The notes: generated by a model from the sequence alone, not told the origin. 55,357 bases of DNA from Neobacillus niacini (GCF_000759675.1 NZ_BAWM01000007.1:1-55357), one strand, 5' to 3'. Positions 1-9,203 are shown, counted from the stretch's first letter. Program-made: numbers and translations.

Positions 1-267
1 GTCACTAGGCACACTCTTGTGACCACTTCTATGGATTCCTATCTTACTTTTGGTCACTAGGCACACTCTTGTGACCACTTCTATGGATTTCGAGCTTACT
101 TTTGGTCACAAGACGCACTCTTGTTACCACTTCTATATATTCCGAGCTTACTTTTGGTCACAAGACGCACTCTTGTGACCACTTCTATGAATTTCGAGCT
201 TACTTTTGGTCACACGGCACACTCTTGTGACCACTTCTATGGATTTCGAGCCTACTTTTGGTCACAG
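1..267. repeat. Tandem array of 52-bp direct repeats (5 copies plus a partial sixth)
   Basis: Units begin at 1, 53, 105, 157, 209 and 261, an exact 52-bp period. Each unit carries an inverted repeat beginning GGTCAC and ending GTGACC; in the unit entered at 157 the arms are a perfect 10 bp (GGTCACAAGA and TCTTGTGACC around 5 nt). The remaining part (acttctatggatttcgag and neighbours) is equally conserved, so there are no unique spacers. The array is cut by the window edge. No convincing ORF uses it. Confidence 0.9.
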
Positions 268-292
268 CGGCTTTTCGAAGTAATTTCATTGT

Positions 293-324
293 CAAAAAAA
301 CATGCCCTGTAGCCAGAGCATGTT
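293..324 (-). terminator. Intrinsic terminator of the sporulation lipoprotein gene
   Basis: On the minus strand a 7-bp stem (AACATGC / GCATGTT) with a 12-nt loop is followed by a run of T. It overlaps the TAA stop of the lipoprotein gene by two bases. Confidence 0.8.
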
Positions 325-778
325 ATTGTTCTCTTATTTCAATGGTATAGCGAGGCAGTGCCTGTTCTAGTTTTGTGCGAAGCTTGACGATAGCATCGTT
401 TTGTTCTTTGCCATCGTGCTTGCCGCGAGTATCTACCGTTACCGTCATCCGATCCCCTGCATTGTTGATCCAAATTGATTCCGATCGAAAATCAGCCGTA
501 CTATTTACAATATCTCTAGCGACGTCTATATCTCTGCCAGTATTGTTTCTATTTGAGGCGTCATTCAAACTTGTTCCTCTCAAATTAAGGAAGTTAGGAT
601 TTTGGTCAGACATAGGACCCATGTCGCTGTCCGGGCGGTTATTGGCTCTGTTGGACATATAATTCGGATTCATCGTGTCTTTTTTTAAATCGTAGGCGGT
701 ATTTTGAGTGTCATTTCCTTTCATACATGCCGATAGCATGAGAACAACAAATAACGAAAAAAACATCCACTTTTTCAA
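323..778 (-). CDS. YhcN/YlaJ-type sporulation lipoprotein
   Basis: A 151-residue predicted lipoprotein. The N-terminus is basic, then hydrophobic, ending in a lipobox LSAC, so the mature protein should start at a lipidated Cys and sit on the outer face of a membrane. The middle is Asn/Asp/Arg-rich and low in complexity; the C-terminal half has the pattern of the YhcN/YlaJ sporulation lipoprotein family (TADFRSESIWINNAGDRMTV region). B. subtilis members are made in the forespore and affect germination or outgrowth; that role here is inferred. The start chosen is TTG at 778, about 9 nt after AGGAGGTG; a longer frame upstream runs through the tdk terminator and is not credible. The ribosome-binding site lies in a perfect hairpin (see 784..819). 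Confidence 0.75.
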   Translation of the reverse strand: MKKWMFFSLFVVLMLSACMKGNDTQNTAYDLKKDTMNPNYMSNRANNRPDSDMGPMSDQNPNFLNLRGTSLNDASNRNNTGRDIDVARDIVNSTADFRSESIWINNAGDRMTVTVDTRGKHDGKEQNDAIVKLRTKLEQALPRYTIEIREQ

Positions 779-783
779 AGTAA

Positions 784-819
784 TGCACCTCCTACAACTA
801 TCATTCCCATGGAGGTGCA
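784..819 (-). promoter_or_regulatory. Hairpin masking the Shine-Dalgarno of the lipoprotein gene, with an 11-codon upstream ORF
   Basis: On the minus strand TGCACCTCC (819..811) is perfectly complementary to GGAGGTGCA (792..784), which is the ribosome-binding site of the TTG-started lipoprotein gene. The 18-nt loop opens a tiny ORF (MGMIVVGGALL, then TGA) whose stop overlaps the TTG start. Either translational control by RNA folding or coupling is possible; both are inference. Confidence 0.6.
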
Positions 820-849
820 GAACACTTCTAGTAAGATTCTTCCAAACAT

Positions 850-884
850 TAAAAAATCGTACGAGACTAGAGCCTCGTACGATC
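850..884 (-). terminator. Intrinsic terminator of tdk
   Basis: Minus-strand stem ATCGTACGAG / CTCGTACGAT (10 bp perfect) with an 8-nt loop followed by six T. It lies directly after the tdk stop codon. Confidence 0.9.
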
Positions 885-887
885 CTT

Positions 888-1499
888 TTATTTAACCGCA
901 GGTTCTTGTGTGCGGCAGGATGCTGTTTTAGGTACCTCATGATGGTGACGGCAGCGTGGCTCGTATGCTTCTGAAGCACCTACTAAGATAACGGGATCAT
1001 GATAGGATGCTGGTCTTCCGTCGATTAAACGCTGTGTCCGGCTTGAAGGCGATCCACAAACACTGCAGACGGCTTGGAGCTTTGTTACAGATTCCGCAAT
1101 CGCCATCAATGCTGGCATTTGCCCGAAAGGCTCGCCGCGGAAATCCATATCAAGACCGGCAACGACCACGCGATGACCACTATCAGCAAGCTGCTGAACG
1201 ACCCTCACAATCCCTTCATCGAAAAATTGTACCTCATCGATGGCAATGATATCGATATCCGCCTCTACATGGTGTAAAATCTCAATCGAATGGGAAATGG
1301 GCTTCGCATGAAAAGAGTTGCCATTATGAGAAACGACAGATTGTTCGCTATAGCGATTGTCAATTTTCGGTTTGAAAACAGCTATTTTTTGTTTAGCAAA
1401 TTGAGCCCGTCTGACTCGACGAATCAATTCCTCTGATTTTCCTGAAAACATACTGCCGCAAATAACCTCAACCCATCCGAGTTGCTTCATTAAATACAT
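888..1499 (-). CDS. tdk: Thymidine kinase
   Basis: Phosphorylates thymidine with ATP to dTMP in the salvage pathway; type II cytosolic kinase. 203 residues, normal for the family. The P-loop GSMFSGKS is at residues 15-22, the catalytic Glu is E89 in IDEVQFF, and the zinc site is formed by C145, C148, C183 and H186. The lasso region runs roughly 155-180. Start ATG at 1499 follows GGAAGGAG with 10-nt spacing. As in B. subtilis it lies just downstream of rpmE and rho; its own terminator is at 850..884 and rpmE has a separate one, so it is probably transcribed apart from rpmE or by readthrough. Confidence 0.95.
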   Translation of the reverse strand: MYLMKQLGWVEVICGSMFSGKSEELIRRVRRAQFAKQKIAVFKPKIDNRYSEQSVVSHNGNSFHAKPISHSIEILHHVEADIDIIAIDEVQFFDEGIVRVVQQLADSGHRVVVAGLDMDFRGEPFGQMPALMAIAESVTKLQAVCSVCGSPSSRTQRLIDGRPASYHDPVILVGASEAYEPRCRHHHEVPKTASCRTQEPAVK

Positions 1500-1572
1500 A
1501 AATCGGCGTCTCCTTCCTATGTACGAAACCTTCTACATCTATATTTTTAACATTCAACATGTTTTATTCAAT

Positions 1573-1610
1573 GAAAAAACAGGCAAGTAAGTTTCTGCTT
1601 GCCTGTTTTG
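1573..1610 (-). terminator. Intrinsic terminator of rpmE
   Basis: Minus-strand stem ACAGGCAAG / CTTGCCTGT with a 10-nt loop and a following T run, 8 bp past the rpmE stop. Confidence 0.9.
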
Positions 1611-1617
1611 TGAGCGA

Positions 1618-1839
1618 TTATTGTTGTTGTGCGTTTGGATCTTTAAGGCCGTATTTTTTGTTGAAACGGTCTACACGTCCACCAGCTTCAGCGAATTTTT
1701 GACGACCAGTATAGAATGGATGACATTCTGAACAAGTTTCAACACGAATTTCTTTTTTAACTGAACCAGTTTCAAAAGTGTTTCCGCATGCACAAGTCAC
1801 CTGTACCATTTTATAATTTGGATGAATTCCTGCTTTCAT
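1618..1839 (-). CDS. rpmE: 50S ribosomal protein L31, zinc-binding type
   Basis: Ribosomal protein of the large subunit at the subunit interface. The coding length is 73 residues, a few longer than B. subtilis L31 because of a Pro-Asn-Ala-Gln tail. Cysteines in CACG and CSEC, four in all, mark the zinc-containing form, replaced in zinc starvation by the Cys-less paralogue in many Bacilli. I use the ATG at 1839 (MKAGIHPNY), 8 nt after GGAAGGAG; an in-frame ATG three codons upstream touches the ribosome-binding site and is unlikely. A strong promoter lies at 1936..1964 and a terminator at 1573..1610, so it is monocistronic. Confidence 0.95.
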   Translation of the reverse strand: MKAGIHPNYKMVQVTCACGNTFETGSVKKEIRVETCSECHPFYTGRQKFAEAGGRVDRFNKKYGLKDPNAQQQ

Positions 1840-1935
1840 TCTTTTCATCTCCTTCCGCCCTGAATCATTCGAAACAGAGTTATATAAATGCCTGTCTTAA
1901 AAACAAGCACCAAATACTAAAAACACACTGCAACT

Positions 1936-1964
1936 ATTATAACAAGGTGAACCTGTTTTGGCAA
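1936..1964 (-). promoter_or_regulatory. Sigma-A promoter of rpmE
   Basis: Minus strand: -35 TTGCCA (1964..1959), 17-nt spacer, -10 TATAAT (1941..1936). It leaves a leader of about 90 nt before rpmE. Confidence 0.8.
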
Positions 1965-1988
1965 GTTGGGTTTTTATGGTTTTATGTT

Positions 1989-2119
1989 AGTTGATTAGAG
2001 CTCCAGGCACTTCGCTTTCCGCAGGCGGTCCGGGAAGCCTCCTCGGCGCTAAAGCGCCTGTGGGGTCTCCCCTGCCCCGTCCTCCTGCAGGAGTCTCGCG
2101 CCTTCCGCTCCAATCAACT
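1989..2119. repeat. GC-rich inverted-repeat element, copy 1
   Basis: 131 bp bounded by 13-bp inverted ends (AGTTGATTAGAGC and GCTCCAATCAACT, one mismatch). The interior is much richer in GC than its surroundings and shares long identical stretches with 35129..35261, for example CCTCGGCGCTAAAGCGCC. No ORF; it resembles a MITE. It lies between the rpmE promoter and the rho stop. Confidence 0.85.
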
Positions 2120-2130
2120 TAATTGAAAAC

Positions 2131-3396
2131 TTATGATCTTCTTGATTTTAGTTCTTCCCCAATTTGTGCGAAAAACTCTTCGTTGGATTTTGTCTGTTTT
2201 AATTTTTTCAAGAAACGCTCGGCGAAATCTGGTGAATCGGACATCGATTTTCTGATTGCCCATAGCTTGTCCAGATGATCCTTTGGAAGAAGCAGCTCTT
2301 CTTTCCTTGTACCAGAGCGACGAATATCAAGCGCAGGGAATATACGGCGTTCTGCAAGTTGACGATCCAGATGCAGTTCCATATTACCTGTACCTTTAAA
2401 TTCTTCATAAATAACATCGTCCATACGTGAACCTGTATCCACCAACGCTGTCGCAAGGATCGTTAAGCTTCCGCCTTCTTCAATGTTCCTTGCTGCCCCG
2501 AAGAAACGCTTAGGGCGGTGGAAAGCTGCTGGGTCGATACCACCAGAAAGTGTCCGTCCGCTTGGCGGGATCACTAAGTTATACGCCCGAGCCAAACGCG
2601 TGATGCTGTCCATTAAAATAACGACATCTCGTTTATGCTCCACTAAACGCATCGCGCGGTCAAGGACAAGCTCTGCCACTTTAATATGGTTTTCTGGTAC
2701 CTCATCAAACGTGGAGCTGACAACGTCACCAGCAACCGAGCGCTCGATGTCGGTAACTTCTTCAGGACGCTCATCGATTAAGAGCACGATTAATTCCACT
2801 TCTGGGTGATTAGTGGTAATGCTGTTGGCAATTTCCTTTAACAGCATTGTTTTCCCTGCCTTTGGAGGCGCAACAATTAAGCCCCTTTGTCCAAACCCAA
2901 CTGGAGCAACTACATCCATAATTCTTGTAGAGATATGTTTTGGAGTGGTTTCGAGTTTCATATGTCTATTTGGATAGAGAGGAGTTAATGCTGGGAAGTG
3001 AACACGTTCTTTTGCTGATTCTGGGTCTTCACCGTTAACTGCTTCTACATGTAAAAGTCCGTAATAACGTTCATTTTCTTTTGGAGGTCGAACCTTACCG
3101 GATACTTTATCCCCATTTCGAAGATCGAAACGACGGATTTGCGATGCAGAGATATAAATGTCTTCAGAACTTGGCGAATAGTTGATTGGTCGTAAAAATC
3201 CAAATCCTTCCGATTGGATAATTTCCAGTACGCCTTCCATGAAAAAGTAACCCTGCTGCTCAGCACGTGATTTTAAAATGGCGAAAATAAGTTCTTTTTT
3301 CGATAACTTACTGTAGTAGGTTACTTTAAATTCGCGCGCAAGCTCATAAAGCTCTTTCAGCTTCATGTTTTCTAAACTTGATATAGTTAATTCCAT
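2131..3396 (-). CDS. rho: Transcription termination factor Rho
   Basis: Hexameric RNA helicase that terminates transcription. The N-terminal SAP-like region (residues 1-45) precedes a cold-shock-type RNA-binding domain with GFGFLR near 64-69; the ATPase domain has the P-loop APPKAGKT near 176-183, then [12 protein letters not shown] and the SGGIDP region. With the ATG at 3396 the protein has 421 residues, close to B. subtilis Rho. A GTG at 3408 would add four residues; neither start has a strong ribosome-binding site, so the start is uncertain by four codons. A promoter-like site at 3539..3568 gives a leader of over 100 nt, compatible with the autoregulation known for rho genes, though I see no specific element. 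Confidence 0.95.
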   Translation of the reverse strand: MELTISSLENMKLKELYELAREFKVTYYSKLSKKELIFAILKSRAEQQGYFFMEGVLEIIQSEGFGFLRPINYSPSSEDIYISASQIRRFDLRNGDKVSGKVRPPKENERYYGLLHVEAVNGEDPESAKERVHFPALTPLYPNRHMKLETTPKHISTRIMDVVAPVGFGQRGLIVAPPKAGKTMLLKEIANSITTNHPEVELIVLLIDERPEEVTDIERSVAGDVVSSTFDEVPENHIKVAELVLDRAMRLVEHKRDVVILMDSITRLARAYNLVIPPSGRTLSGGIDPAAFHRPKRFFGAARNIEEGGSLTILATALVDTGSRMDDVIYEEFKGTGNMELHLDRQLAERRIFPALDIRRSGTRKEELLLPKDHLDKLWAIRKSMSDSPDFAERFLKKLKQTKSNEEFFAQIGEELKSRRS

Positions 3397-3538
3397 AGTA
3401 CACCACACTTTAAAATTTTTACTCTATTCCGTTACCGGAGTTACCTAATCGTATAATAGAGGACTTCTGATTACAATAAAAGAGGAAAAGTAGAATTGAA
3501 TAGAATAGCAGAATCTTTTTGTTAATAAAACACTTTCT

Positions 3539-3568
3539 ATTGTACCCTTTGTTTAAAAAATTAATCAA
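3539..3568 (-). promoter_or_regulatory. Probable sigma-A promoter of rho
   Basis: Minus strand: TTGATT (3568..3563), 18-nt spacer, TACAAT (3544..3539). Confidence 0.5.
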
Positions 3569-3615
3569 CTGGAAATTTTCTATTTGCGGGGGATAATAGA
3601 TTTATCATGGAGATA

Positions 3616-3642
3616 AGAGACTAGAATCAAGATCTAGTCTCT
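3616..3642 (-). other. Perfect 10-bp hairpin downstream of glpX
   Basis: AGAGACTAGA and its complement TCTAGTCTCT around 7 nt, placed about 25 bp beyond the glpX stop. Position suggests a terminator, but no T run follows on either strand, so it may instead be a 3' end stabiliser. Confidence 0.45.
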
Positions 3643-3666
3643 TATATAAGTATTTGCTATATAATT

Positions 3667-4629
3667 TTATCTAATCACTAAATTCGGTTTCTTTTTCAAG
3701 CTGTGACGCCCTTCAACAAAACGAACCGTTCCTGATTTGGCACGCATAACGATGGAATGGGTAGAACCGTAAGAACCCTTAAATTGGACACCGCGCAGTA
3801 GCTCTCCGTCTGTTACACCAGTAGCAGCGAAAATAGCGTCGTCTCCTTTAACAAGGTCTTCCATGCGAAGCACCTTATTGACGTCTAGTCCCATTTTCAA
3901 ACAGCGCTCTAATTCGGCATCACTTTGAGGGAGCAATTTACCGATGATTTCACCGCCAAGACATTTTAGGGCAACAGCTGAGATGACGCCTTCCGGTGCA
4001 CCGCCAGAGCCGAATAAAATGTCAACGCCTGTGTTATCAAAAGCAGTATTAATGGCACCCGCGACATCGCCATCATTGATCAATTTAATCCTTGCGCCCG
4101 CTTCACGGAGCTGTGCAATGATATGCTCATGACGTGGTCGGTTTAAAACGGTAGCCACTACATCCTCGATATCCTTGTTTTTTGCTTTCGCAACAGCTTT
4201 TAGATTATCGAGAACAGAAGCGTTGATATCAATAAGACCTACTGCTTCAGGACCGACTGCGATTTTTTCCATATACATGTCAGGTGCATGAAGCAGGTTG
4301 CCATTGTCAGCAATCGCTAAAACGGCTAAAGCGTTCCACCCGCCTGCGGCTAAAATATTTGTACCTTCAAGTGGATCAACAGCTACATCGACACGAGGTC
4401 CGAATCCAGTACCAAGTTTTTCACCGATATAAAGCATTGGGGCCTCGTCCATCTCGCCTTCACCAATAACAACCGTTCCCTTCATCGGGATCGTGTCAAA
4501 CACATCACGCATTGCTGAGGTTGCAGCACCGTCCGCTTCATCTTTTTTCCCGCGTCCCATCCAGCGTGCAGAAGCAAGTGCAGCTGCTTCCGTTACGCGG
4601 ACAAGCTCCATTGATAGACTTCTCTCCAT
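3667..4629 (-). CDS. glpX: Class II fructose-1,6-bisphosphatase
   Basis: Hydrolyses fructose-1,6-bisphosphate to fructose-6-phosphate, a gluconeogenic step. 320 residues, the usual length. Metal and substrate motifs are visible: KDEAD at 29-33, [11 protein letters not shown] at 56-66 and [10 protein letters not shown] at 81-90. The start is ATG at 4629 (MERSLSMEL), with GGGGGAT about ten nt before; the longer frame to 4677 has no ribosome-binding site. It lies in the tdk-rpmE-rho-glpX-murA order of Bacillus, and aldolase and transaldolase genes nearby make a small sugar-phosphate cluster. Confidence 0.95.
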   Translation of the reverse strand: MERSLSMELVRVTEAAALASARWMGRGKKDEADGAATSAMRDVFDTIPMKGTVVIGEGEMDEAPMLYIGEKLGTGFGPRVDVAVDPLEGTNILAAGGWNALAVLAIADNGNLLHAPDMYMEKIAVGPEAVGLIDINASVLDNLKAVAKAKNKDIEDVVATVLNRPRHEHIIAQLREAGARIKLINDGDVAGAINTAFDNTGVDILFGSGGAPEGVISAVALKCLGGEIIGKLLPQSDAELERCLKMGLDVNKVLRMEDLVKGDDAIFAATGVTDGELLRGVQFKGSYGSTHSIVMRAKSGTVRFVEGRHSLKKKPNLVIR

Positions 4630-4651
4630 GTTCTCAATCCCCCAATTTTCT

Positions 4652-4677
4652 ATTATACCTTTACTTGACAGCGTCAA
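4652..4677 (-). promoter_or_regulatory. Possible glpX promoter overlapping a TTGAC palindrome
   Basis: Plus-strand TTGACAGCGTCAA (4665..4677) is a perfect 5-bp-arm palindrome. On the minus strand its TTGACG could be a -35 and TATAAT (4657..4652) a -10, but the 14-nt spacer is short, which would suit an activated or repressed promoter. Weak evidence. Confidence 0.3.
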
Positions 4678-4718
4678 TATAATTAGTATAACAGATTTAG
4701 TGAATTAGTATAGCTAAT

Positions 4719-6008
4719 TTACGTATTCTTTAACTGTTCTACTTCATCTTTTGATAATGCTTCACGCCAAACGGTTGCACCGAGCCCATTTAACTTTTCA
4801 ACAAGCTGGCTATACCCCCGGTCAATATGCTCGAGACCTGTCACTTCCGTGATTCCCTCTGCCATTAGACCAGCAATGAACAACGCTGCTCCCGCTCTTA
4901 AATCACTTGCCTTTACTTTTGCACCTTGAAGCTTTAAAGGTCCGCTAATAATAGCTGAGCGGCCTTCCACTTTAATGTTGGCATTCATTCTTCTTAATTC
5001 ATCAATATGCTTAAAACGGGCACCATAAATAGTATCAGTTACAACGCTAGAACCCATTGCTCTCGTTAAGAGTGTGGTAAATGGCTGCTGCAAATCGGTT
5101 GGGAAACCAGGATAAACGAGTGTTTTGATATCAACAGACTTCAACTTATCTGAACTGCTGACAAACACCTGGTCGTTCCCGGTTTCAATTTGAACTCCCA
5201 TTTCTCTAAGCTTGGCAATCAACGATTCTAAATGCTGTGGAATGACATTATCGATTAATACACCTTCACCAACCGCAGCACCTAAAATCATATAGGTTCC
5301 TGCCTCAATTCGGTCGGGAATAATCGTATGACGGCACCCATGGAGACTATCGACTCCATCAATCCGAATGACATCCGTTCCTGCACCCTTTATTTTCGCA
5401 CCCATGTTTGTTAGAAGGGTTGCCACATCAATAATTTCTGGTTCTTTTGCAGCGTTTTCAATAACTGTCCGACCTTTAGCTCGTACCGCTGCTAACATGA
5501 TATTAATCGTTGCTCCAACGCTGACAACATCTAGATAAATACGTGCGCCACGAAGCTCGTCCGCACGCAAATAAATAGCTCCCTGCTCATTTGTTACCTG
5601 AGCACCAAGTGCTTCAAATCCTTTAATATGCTGATCAATTGGTCGTGGTCCAAGATGACATCCACCCGGTAAACCGATGACGGCCTTTTTAAAACGACCA
5701 AGCATCGCCCCCATGAGATAGTAAGATGCACGCAGCTTCTTCACTTTTCCGTTTGGCAATGGCATTGAAATCATCGTCGATGGGTCAACCGTCATATCAA
5801 AATCATCCGAAAGTTCAACTTTACCGCCAATTTCTTCTAGCAGGTCCTTCAAAATCTCCACATCGGAAATATCCGGCAGTCCTTCTATTGTTACCGGTGA
5901 TTCTGCTAAAATGGTTGCTGGTATTAACGCAACTGCACTATTTTTTGCACCACTTATTCTTACGGTTCCCTTAAGCGGATACCCGCCCGCAATTTTAAGT
6001 TTTTCCAT
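4719..6008 (-). CDS. murA: UDP-N-acetylglucosamine 1-carboxyvinyltransferase (MurA, second Bacillus paralogue type)
   Basis: First committed step of peptidoglycan synthesis: transfers enolpyruvate from PEP to UDP-GlcNAc in the cytosol. 429 residues. Lys22-Asn23 in GAKNSA and the catalytic Cys117 in [13 protein letters not shown] are in place, so fosfomycin sensitivity is expected. Context between glpX and transaldolase is that of the murAB (murZ) paralogue of B. subtilis, not the one near atp genes. ATG at 6008 follows AAGGGAG. No promoter was recognised in the 190-bp gap upstream. Confidence 0.93.
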   Translation of the reverse strand: MEKLKIAGGYPLKGTVRISGAKNSAVALIPATILAESPVTIEGLPDISDVEILKDLLEEIGGKVELSDDFDMTVDPSTMISMPLPNGKVKKLRASYYLMGAMLGRFKKAVIGLPGGCHLGPRPIDQHIKGFEALGAQVTNEQGAIYLRADELRGARIYLDVVSVGATINIMLAAVRAKGRTVIENAAKEPEIIDVATLLTNMGAKIKGAGTDVIRIDGVDSLHGCRHTIIPDRIEAGTYMILGAAVGEGVLIDNVIPQHLESLIAKLREMGVQIETGNDQVFVSSSDKLKSVDIKTLVYPGFPTDLQQPFTTLLTRAMGSSVVTDTIYGARFKHIDELRRMNANIKVEGRSAIISGPLKLQGAKVKASDLRAGAALFIAGLMAEGITEVTGLEHIDRGYSQLVEKLNGLGATVWREALSKDEVEQLKNT

Positions 6009-6200
6009 ATTCGACTCCCTTCTACGCCATTGGGATGGACTGTGATCCTTTATTAATCAACTAAATGATAAACCATTCGCCTTTAGGTAATTATTTCCAA
6101 TAGCAAATTCCATAATCCGACAACTTGTCTATCATCTAGTTTACACCAATAAATTATTTTCATGTATCAATATCAAAAAAAGTTTTAAAAAATGGAAAAT

Positions 6201-6848
6201 TTAGGCGTTACGACCTTCCCAATCCTTTAAGAATGCTTCAATACCCTTGTCTGTTAATGGGTGATGGAACAATCCGATTAATACTTTGTAAGGAATCGTA
6301 GCGATATGTGCTCCTCTTAGAGCTGCTTCTGTAACGTGAATTGGATTACGGATTGACGCTGCAATGATTTCAGATTCAATTCCGTGAACTGCGAAGATGT
6401 CTGCCACTTGAGAGATTAGGTCTAAGCCGTTTTGACCGATATCATCTAGTCTGCCGAGGAAAGGAGATACGTAAGAAGCTCCTGCTCTTGCAGCAAGGAG
6501 TGCCTGATTTGCATTAAAAATTAACGTAACATTGGTTTTAATACCTGCTTCTGAAAAAGCGTGGCAAGCCTTTAAACCATCTGGAGTCATTGGAACTTTA
6601 ACCGTAATATTTGGAGCAATCGCTGCAAGCTCTTTTCCTTCTCTAATCATGCCTTCTGCATCGAGGGCAATAACCTCAGCACTTACAGAACCAGGAACAA
6701 GCGCTGCAATTTCTCTAATGCGATCATGGAATGATACACCTTTTTCTCTTGCAACAAGTGATGGGTTTGTTGTTACTCCTGCTAATAAACCAAGCTCATG
6801 TACTTCGCGAATTTCTTCTAAATTAGCTGTATCGATAAAAAATTTCAT
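6201..6848 (-). CDS. Fructose-6-phosphate aldolase/transaldolase-like protein
   Basis: Small single-domain TIM-barrel transaldolase of the YwjH/FSA type, 215 residues; transfers dihydroxyacetone units between sugar phosphates (pentose phosphate pathway) or cleaves fructose-6-phosphate. The N-terminus MKFFIDTAN and TTNPSL (27-31) are typical, and the Schiff-base lysine is K84 in ITVKVP. The C-terminal signature [15 protein letters not shown] is present. Start ATG at 6848, 8 nt after GGAGGGG; an upstream in-frame ATG has no ribosome-binding site. It follows fba in the same orientation with about 220 bp between, which contain a hairpin and a short dispersed repeat. Confidence 0.9.
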   Translation of the reverse strand: MKFFIDTANLEEIREVHELGLLAGVTTNPSLVAREKGVSFHDRIREIAALVPGSVSAEVIALDAEGMIREGKELAAIAPNITVKVPMTPDGLKACHAFSEAGIKTNVTLIFNANQALLAARAGASYVSPFLGRLDDIGQNGLDLISQVADIFAVHGIESEIIAASIRNPIHVTEAALRGAHIATIPYKVLIGLFHHPLTDKGIEAFLKDWEGRNA

Positions 6849-6907
6849 GTGGTTTCCCCTCCATATTTCCCGACAAGTTTCGTCAATATTCAAATTTTTC
6901 TTTACAG

Positions 6908-6943
6908 TTTGAAACCGCCCACTCGTAAAGGGGCGGTTTCAAA
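6908..6943 (-). other. 13-bp perfect hairpin between fba and transaldolase genes
   Basis: TTTGAAACCGCCC and GGGCGGTTTCAAA around 10 nt. It is as strong as a terminator stem but has no T run on the minus strand, so it may be an RNA-processing or stabilising structure. Another tight palindrome (AGAGGACA / TGTCCTCT) lies at 6982..6998. Confidence 0.5.
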
Positions 6944-7011
6944 TTTACTACCAATGTACCAAACAATGGATAGTATTTTCAAGAGGACAATGTCCTCTAG
7001 TATTAAAATTA

Positions 7012-7069
7012 TGTCTAGCTCCAGGGGCTCGGGGTCATAAGCCCCTGTGCAAGGCGCTTCTGTTTTTCG
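7012..7069 (-). repeat. Dispersed hairpin element, short form
   Basis: Constant ends TGTCTAGCT and a degenerate version of GCTTCCGCTTTTCG (GCTTCTGTTTTTCG) with an internal AGGGGCT / AGCCCCT stem. It starts 2 bp past the fba stop codon, GAAAA-type end first. Confidence 0.75.
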
Positions 7070-7071
7070 TT

Positions 7072-7929
7072 TTACGCTCTGCCTGCTGAACCGAATTCGC
7101 GCATTTTGCCAATTACAGTTGCTTTGATCGCATCGCGAGCTGGGCCTAAGTATTTACGTGGATCATACTCTTCTGGCTTAGCTGCTAATGTTTCACGAAC
7201 CGCTTTAGCAGATGCAATTTGGTTTTCAGTATTTACGTTAATTTTTGCTGTTCCAAGAGAAATTGATTTTTGGATATCATGTGTTGGAATACCAGTCCCA
7301 CCATGAAGTACTAACGGAAGTCCAGTTGCTTGTCCGATCGCTTCCATTTCAGGGTAACCAAGCTTTGGCTCACCTTTGTAAGGTCCGTGTACAGAGCCTA
7401 ATGCAGGTGCAAGGCAGTCAATACCTGTGCGTTTAACAAGCTCTTCACACTCTTTAGGATCTGCGTAAATAACGCCTTCAGCGACAACATCGTCTTCCTG
7501 TCCGCCAACTGTTCCTAATTCTGCTTCAACAGAAACACCTTTTGAATGAGCGTATTCCACTACTTTAGAAGTAGTTGCTACGTTTTCTTCAAATGGATGA
7601 TGAGAAGCGTCAATCATTACAGACGTGAAGCCTGCATCAATTGCTTCTTTACATTTTTCAAAGCTTGAACCGTGGTCCAAGTGGATTGCAACAGGAACAG
7701 TAATTTTGTAATCCTCTAATAAACCTTCTACCATTTTAACAACAGTTTTAAAGCCGCCCATGTATCGAGCTGCCCCTTCAGAAACACCAAGAATAACAGG
7801 TGATTTTTCAGCTTCTGCTGCTTGTAAAATAGCTTGAGTAAATTCTAGGTTATTTAAGTTGAACTGCCCAACTGCGTAGCCTTCTGCTTTCGCCTTGATG
7901 AGCATTTCTTTCATTGAAACTAAAGGCAT
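7072..7929 (-). CDS. fbaA: Class II fructose-bisphosphate aldolase
   Basis: Zinc enzyme of glycolysis and gluconeogenesis that splits fructose-1,6-bisphosphate to DHAP and glyceraldehyde-3-phosphate. 285 residues. The catalytic Asp85 and zinc ligand His86 lie in AIHLDHGSS; the second half has [24 protein letters not shown] and [13 protein letters not shown] at 7929 follows GGAGG. The upstream gap (7930..8160) has an extended -10 like TGGTATGAT around 8060 on the minus strand but no good -35. Position next to spo0F is the Bacillus order. Confidence 0.96.
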   Translation of the reverse strand: MPLVSMKEMLIKAKAEGYAVGQFNLNNLEFTQAILQAAEAEKSPVILGVSEGAARYMGGFKTVVKMVEGLLEDYKITVPVAIHLDHGSSFEKCKEAIDAGFTSVMIDASHHPFEENVATTSKVVEYAHSKGVSVEAELGTVGGQEDDVVAEGVIYADPKECEELVKRTGIDCLAPALGSVHGPYKGEPKLGYPEMEAIGQATGLPLVLHGGTGIPTHDIQKSISLGTAKINVNTENQIASAKAVRETLAAKPEEYDPRKYLGPARDAIKATVIGKMREFGSAGRA

Positions 7930-8160
7930 TTTATTTCCTCCTTGGTATAGGTTTATATCTCCTCGAATTAGGGCTTTCCTCTTTAAGGATTTCCTACCAT
8001 TTTACTGATTATGTATACTCGAGAAAGATAAATGGACCAGTAAAAGTTCATAAGTATCATACCAAACAGAATCGTAAAATTCCATTAAAGATGACGAGTT
8101 TTTTCAATGTTCACAATGAAAGCGGCACCAGTTTTCGACAATTATTTTTTTAAAAAATAG

Positions 8161-8532
8161 TTAATTTGCTTTTTGAGGTATATGTTTCCTTACGGCCGCA
8201 CGGATATCATCAATATCAAACGGCTTCGCGAAATGAGTGATTGCTCCAAGATTTCTCGCTTCCTGAATCATATCCAGTTCACCGTAAGCCGTCATAATAA
8301 TAACGCGAATATCTGGGTCAATAACTTTCATTCTTTTTAAAATTTCAATACCATCCATACCCGGTATTTTCATATCCAATAGGACGAGATCAGGGTCATG
8401 CTTCGTAACAATATCCAGTGCCTGTATTCCATTTGCTGCTTGGAAGGTTTGATACCCTTCCTTTGAGAATACCTCATTTAATAAAATCCGGATCCCAAAT
8501 TGATCGTCAACAATTAAAATTTTCTCCTTCAT
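8161..8532 (-). CDS. spo0F: Sporulation initiation response regulator Spo0F
   Basis: Single-domain receiver protein that passes phosphate from sporulation kinases through Spo0B to Spo0A. 123 residues with no output domain. The phospho-acceptor is D53 (Asp54 of B. subtilis) in [13 protein letters not shown], with acidic D9-D10, the Thr of IIMTAYG and the Lys of FAKPFD completing the active site. Nearly all of the family sequence is conserved. ATG at 8532 follows GAAGAGGTG. A Spo0A box lies upstream (8597..8603), consistent with the known feedback by Spo0A~P. It diverges from the DUF2529 gene. Confidence 0.97.
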   Translation of the reverse strand: MKEKILIVDDQFGIRILLNEVFSKEGYQTFQAANGIQALDIVTKHDPDLVLLDMKIPGMDGIEILKRMKVIDPDIRVIIMTAYGELDMIQEARNLGAITHFAKPFDIDDIRAAVRKHIPQKAN

Positions 8533-8596
8533 AACACACCTCTTCCACCCTATTTTTATTTATATATTTAAACCCTATATCTTCCACTAGATAATC

Positions 8597-8622
8597 TTCG
8601 ACATTTCTTTTAAATATCCTCT
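8597..8622 (-). promoter_or_regulatory. Spo0A box and possible sigma-H promoter of spo0F
   Basis: Minus strand TGTCGAA (8603..8597) is a perfect Spo0A box. Just upstream AGAGGATAT fits a sigma-H -35 and GTCGAAGAT, 12 nt further, partly fits its -10, overlapping the 0A box. The box is clear; the sigma-H call is tentative. Confidence 0.55.
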
Positions 8623-8648
8623 ATTTCGCTAGAGGTATTTTATGGTAA

Positions 8649-8676
8649 TTGTCTTTTATTTTCAAAAGGCTATAAT
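8649..8676 (+). promoter_or_regulatory. Sigma-A promoter of the DUF2529 gene
   Basis: TTGTCT (8649..8654), 16-nt spacer, TATAAT (8671..8676), about 25 bp before the TTG start. Confidence 0.7.
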
Positions 8677-8700
8677 AACGTTGTGAAGGAGGGGTTTTAC

Positions 8701-9198
8701 TTGTTAAAAATGTTCACGACCCAATTGACTGGATTGTTTAAAAGGATTGTAGAAAAAGAAGAGTTTTCCTTTGAGGACGGTGCCCGCCTGCTCGCCCAAG
8801 GTCAGAATATTTATCTTTTGGGGTTTCGGGAAATGAAGGCTGTTGAGTTTGAGGCTTTAGAAGGTGCTGAACCATTAAAAGGTGCGTCATCGAAAGTTGA
8901 TGCTGCAACCAATGCCGACAGGGTGCTGCTGTTTACTCGGACCTCTGCTGATCAAGATGCGATAGAGCTAGCATTGAAGCTTCAGGAAAAAGAGATTCCA
9001 TTTGTGGCCGTATCTACATCGGTTCCGGATGGTAAACTTGCAGAGTTGGCAGATGTACATATCAATCTACAGCTGACAAAGGGCCTGTTGCCAGACGATT
9101 TCGGAAATCGTTACGGCTATCCGTCCTCGATGGCTGCATTGTATGTTTATTATGGCTTAAAATTTACGATTGATGAAATATTAGAGGAATATGAATGA
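8701..9198 (+). CDS. DUF2529 family protein (YwjG-like)
   Basis: A 165-residue cytosolic protein matching the conserved Bacillus YwjG family in both sequence feel and position, between spo0F and pyrG and pointing away from both. The middle (residues 35-125) reads like a small sugar-isomerase-type fold, with alternating beta strands and helices (IYLLGFREM, RVLLFTRTSAD, IPFVAVSTSVPD). No function is established that I know of. The TTG at 8701 is preferred: AGGAGGGG ends 6 nt before it. The in-frame GTG at 8683 precedes the ribosome-binding site; the ATG at 8710 is an alternative. A terminator follows at 9204. Confidence 0.85.
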   Translation: MLKMFTTQLTGLFKRIVEKEEFSFEDGARLLAQGQNIYLLGFREMKAVEFEALEGAEPLKGASSKVDAATNADRVLLFTRTSADQDAIELALKLQEKEIPFVAVSTSVPDGKLAELADVHINLQLTKGLLPDDFGNRYGYPSSMAALYVYYGLKFTIDEILEEYE

Positions 9199-9203
9199 TG
9201 ATG

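Noticed and set aside
1..267. CRISPR array (regular hairpin repeats)
   Set aside because: The whole 52-bp unit is conserved, with no unique spacers, and no cas genes are in the window. The same applies to 44874..45185.
3616..3642. Intrinsic terminator of glpX
   Set aside because: The stem is perfect, but neither strand has a T run after it; listed only as a hairpin.
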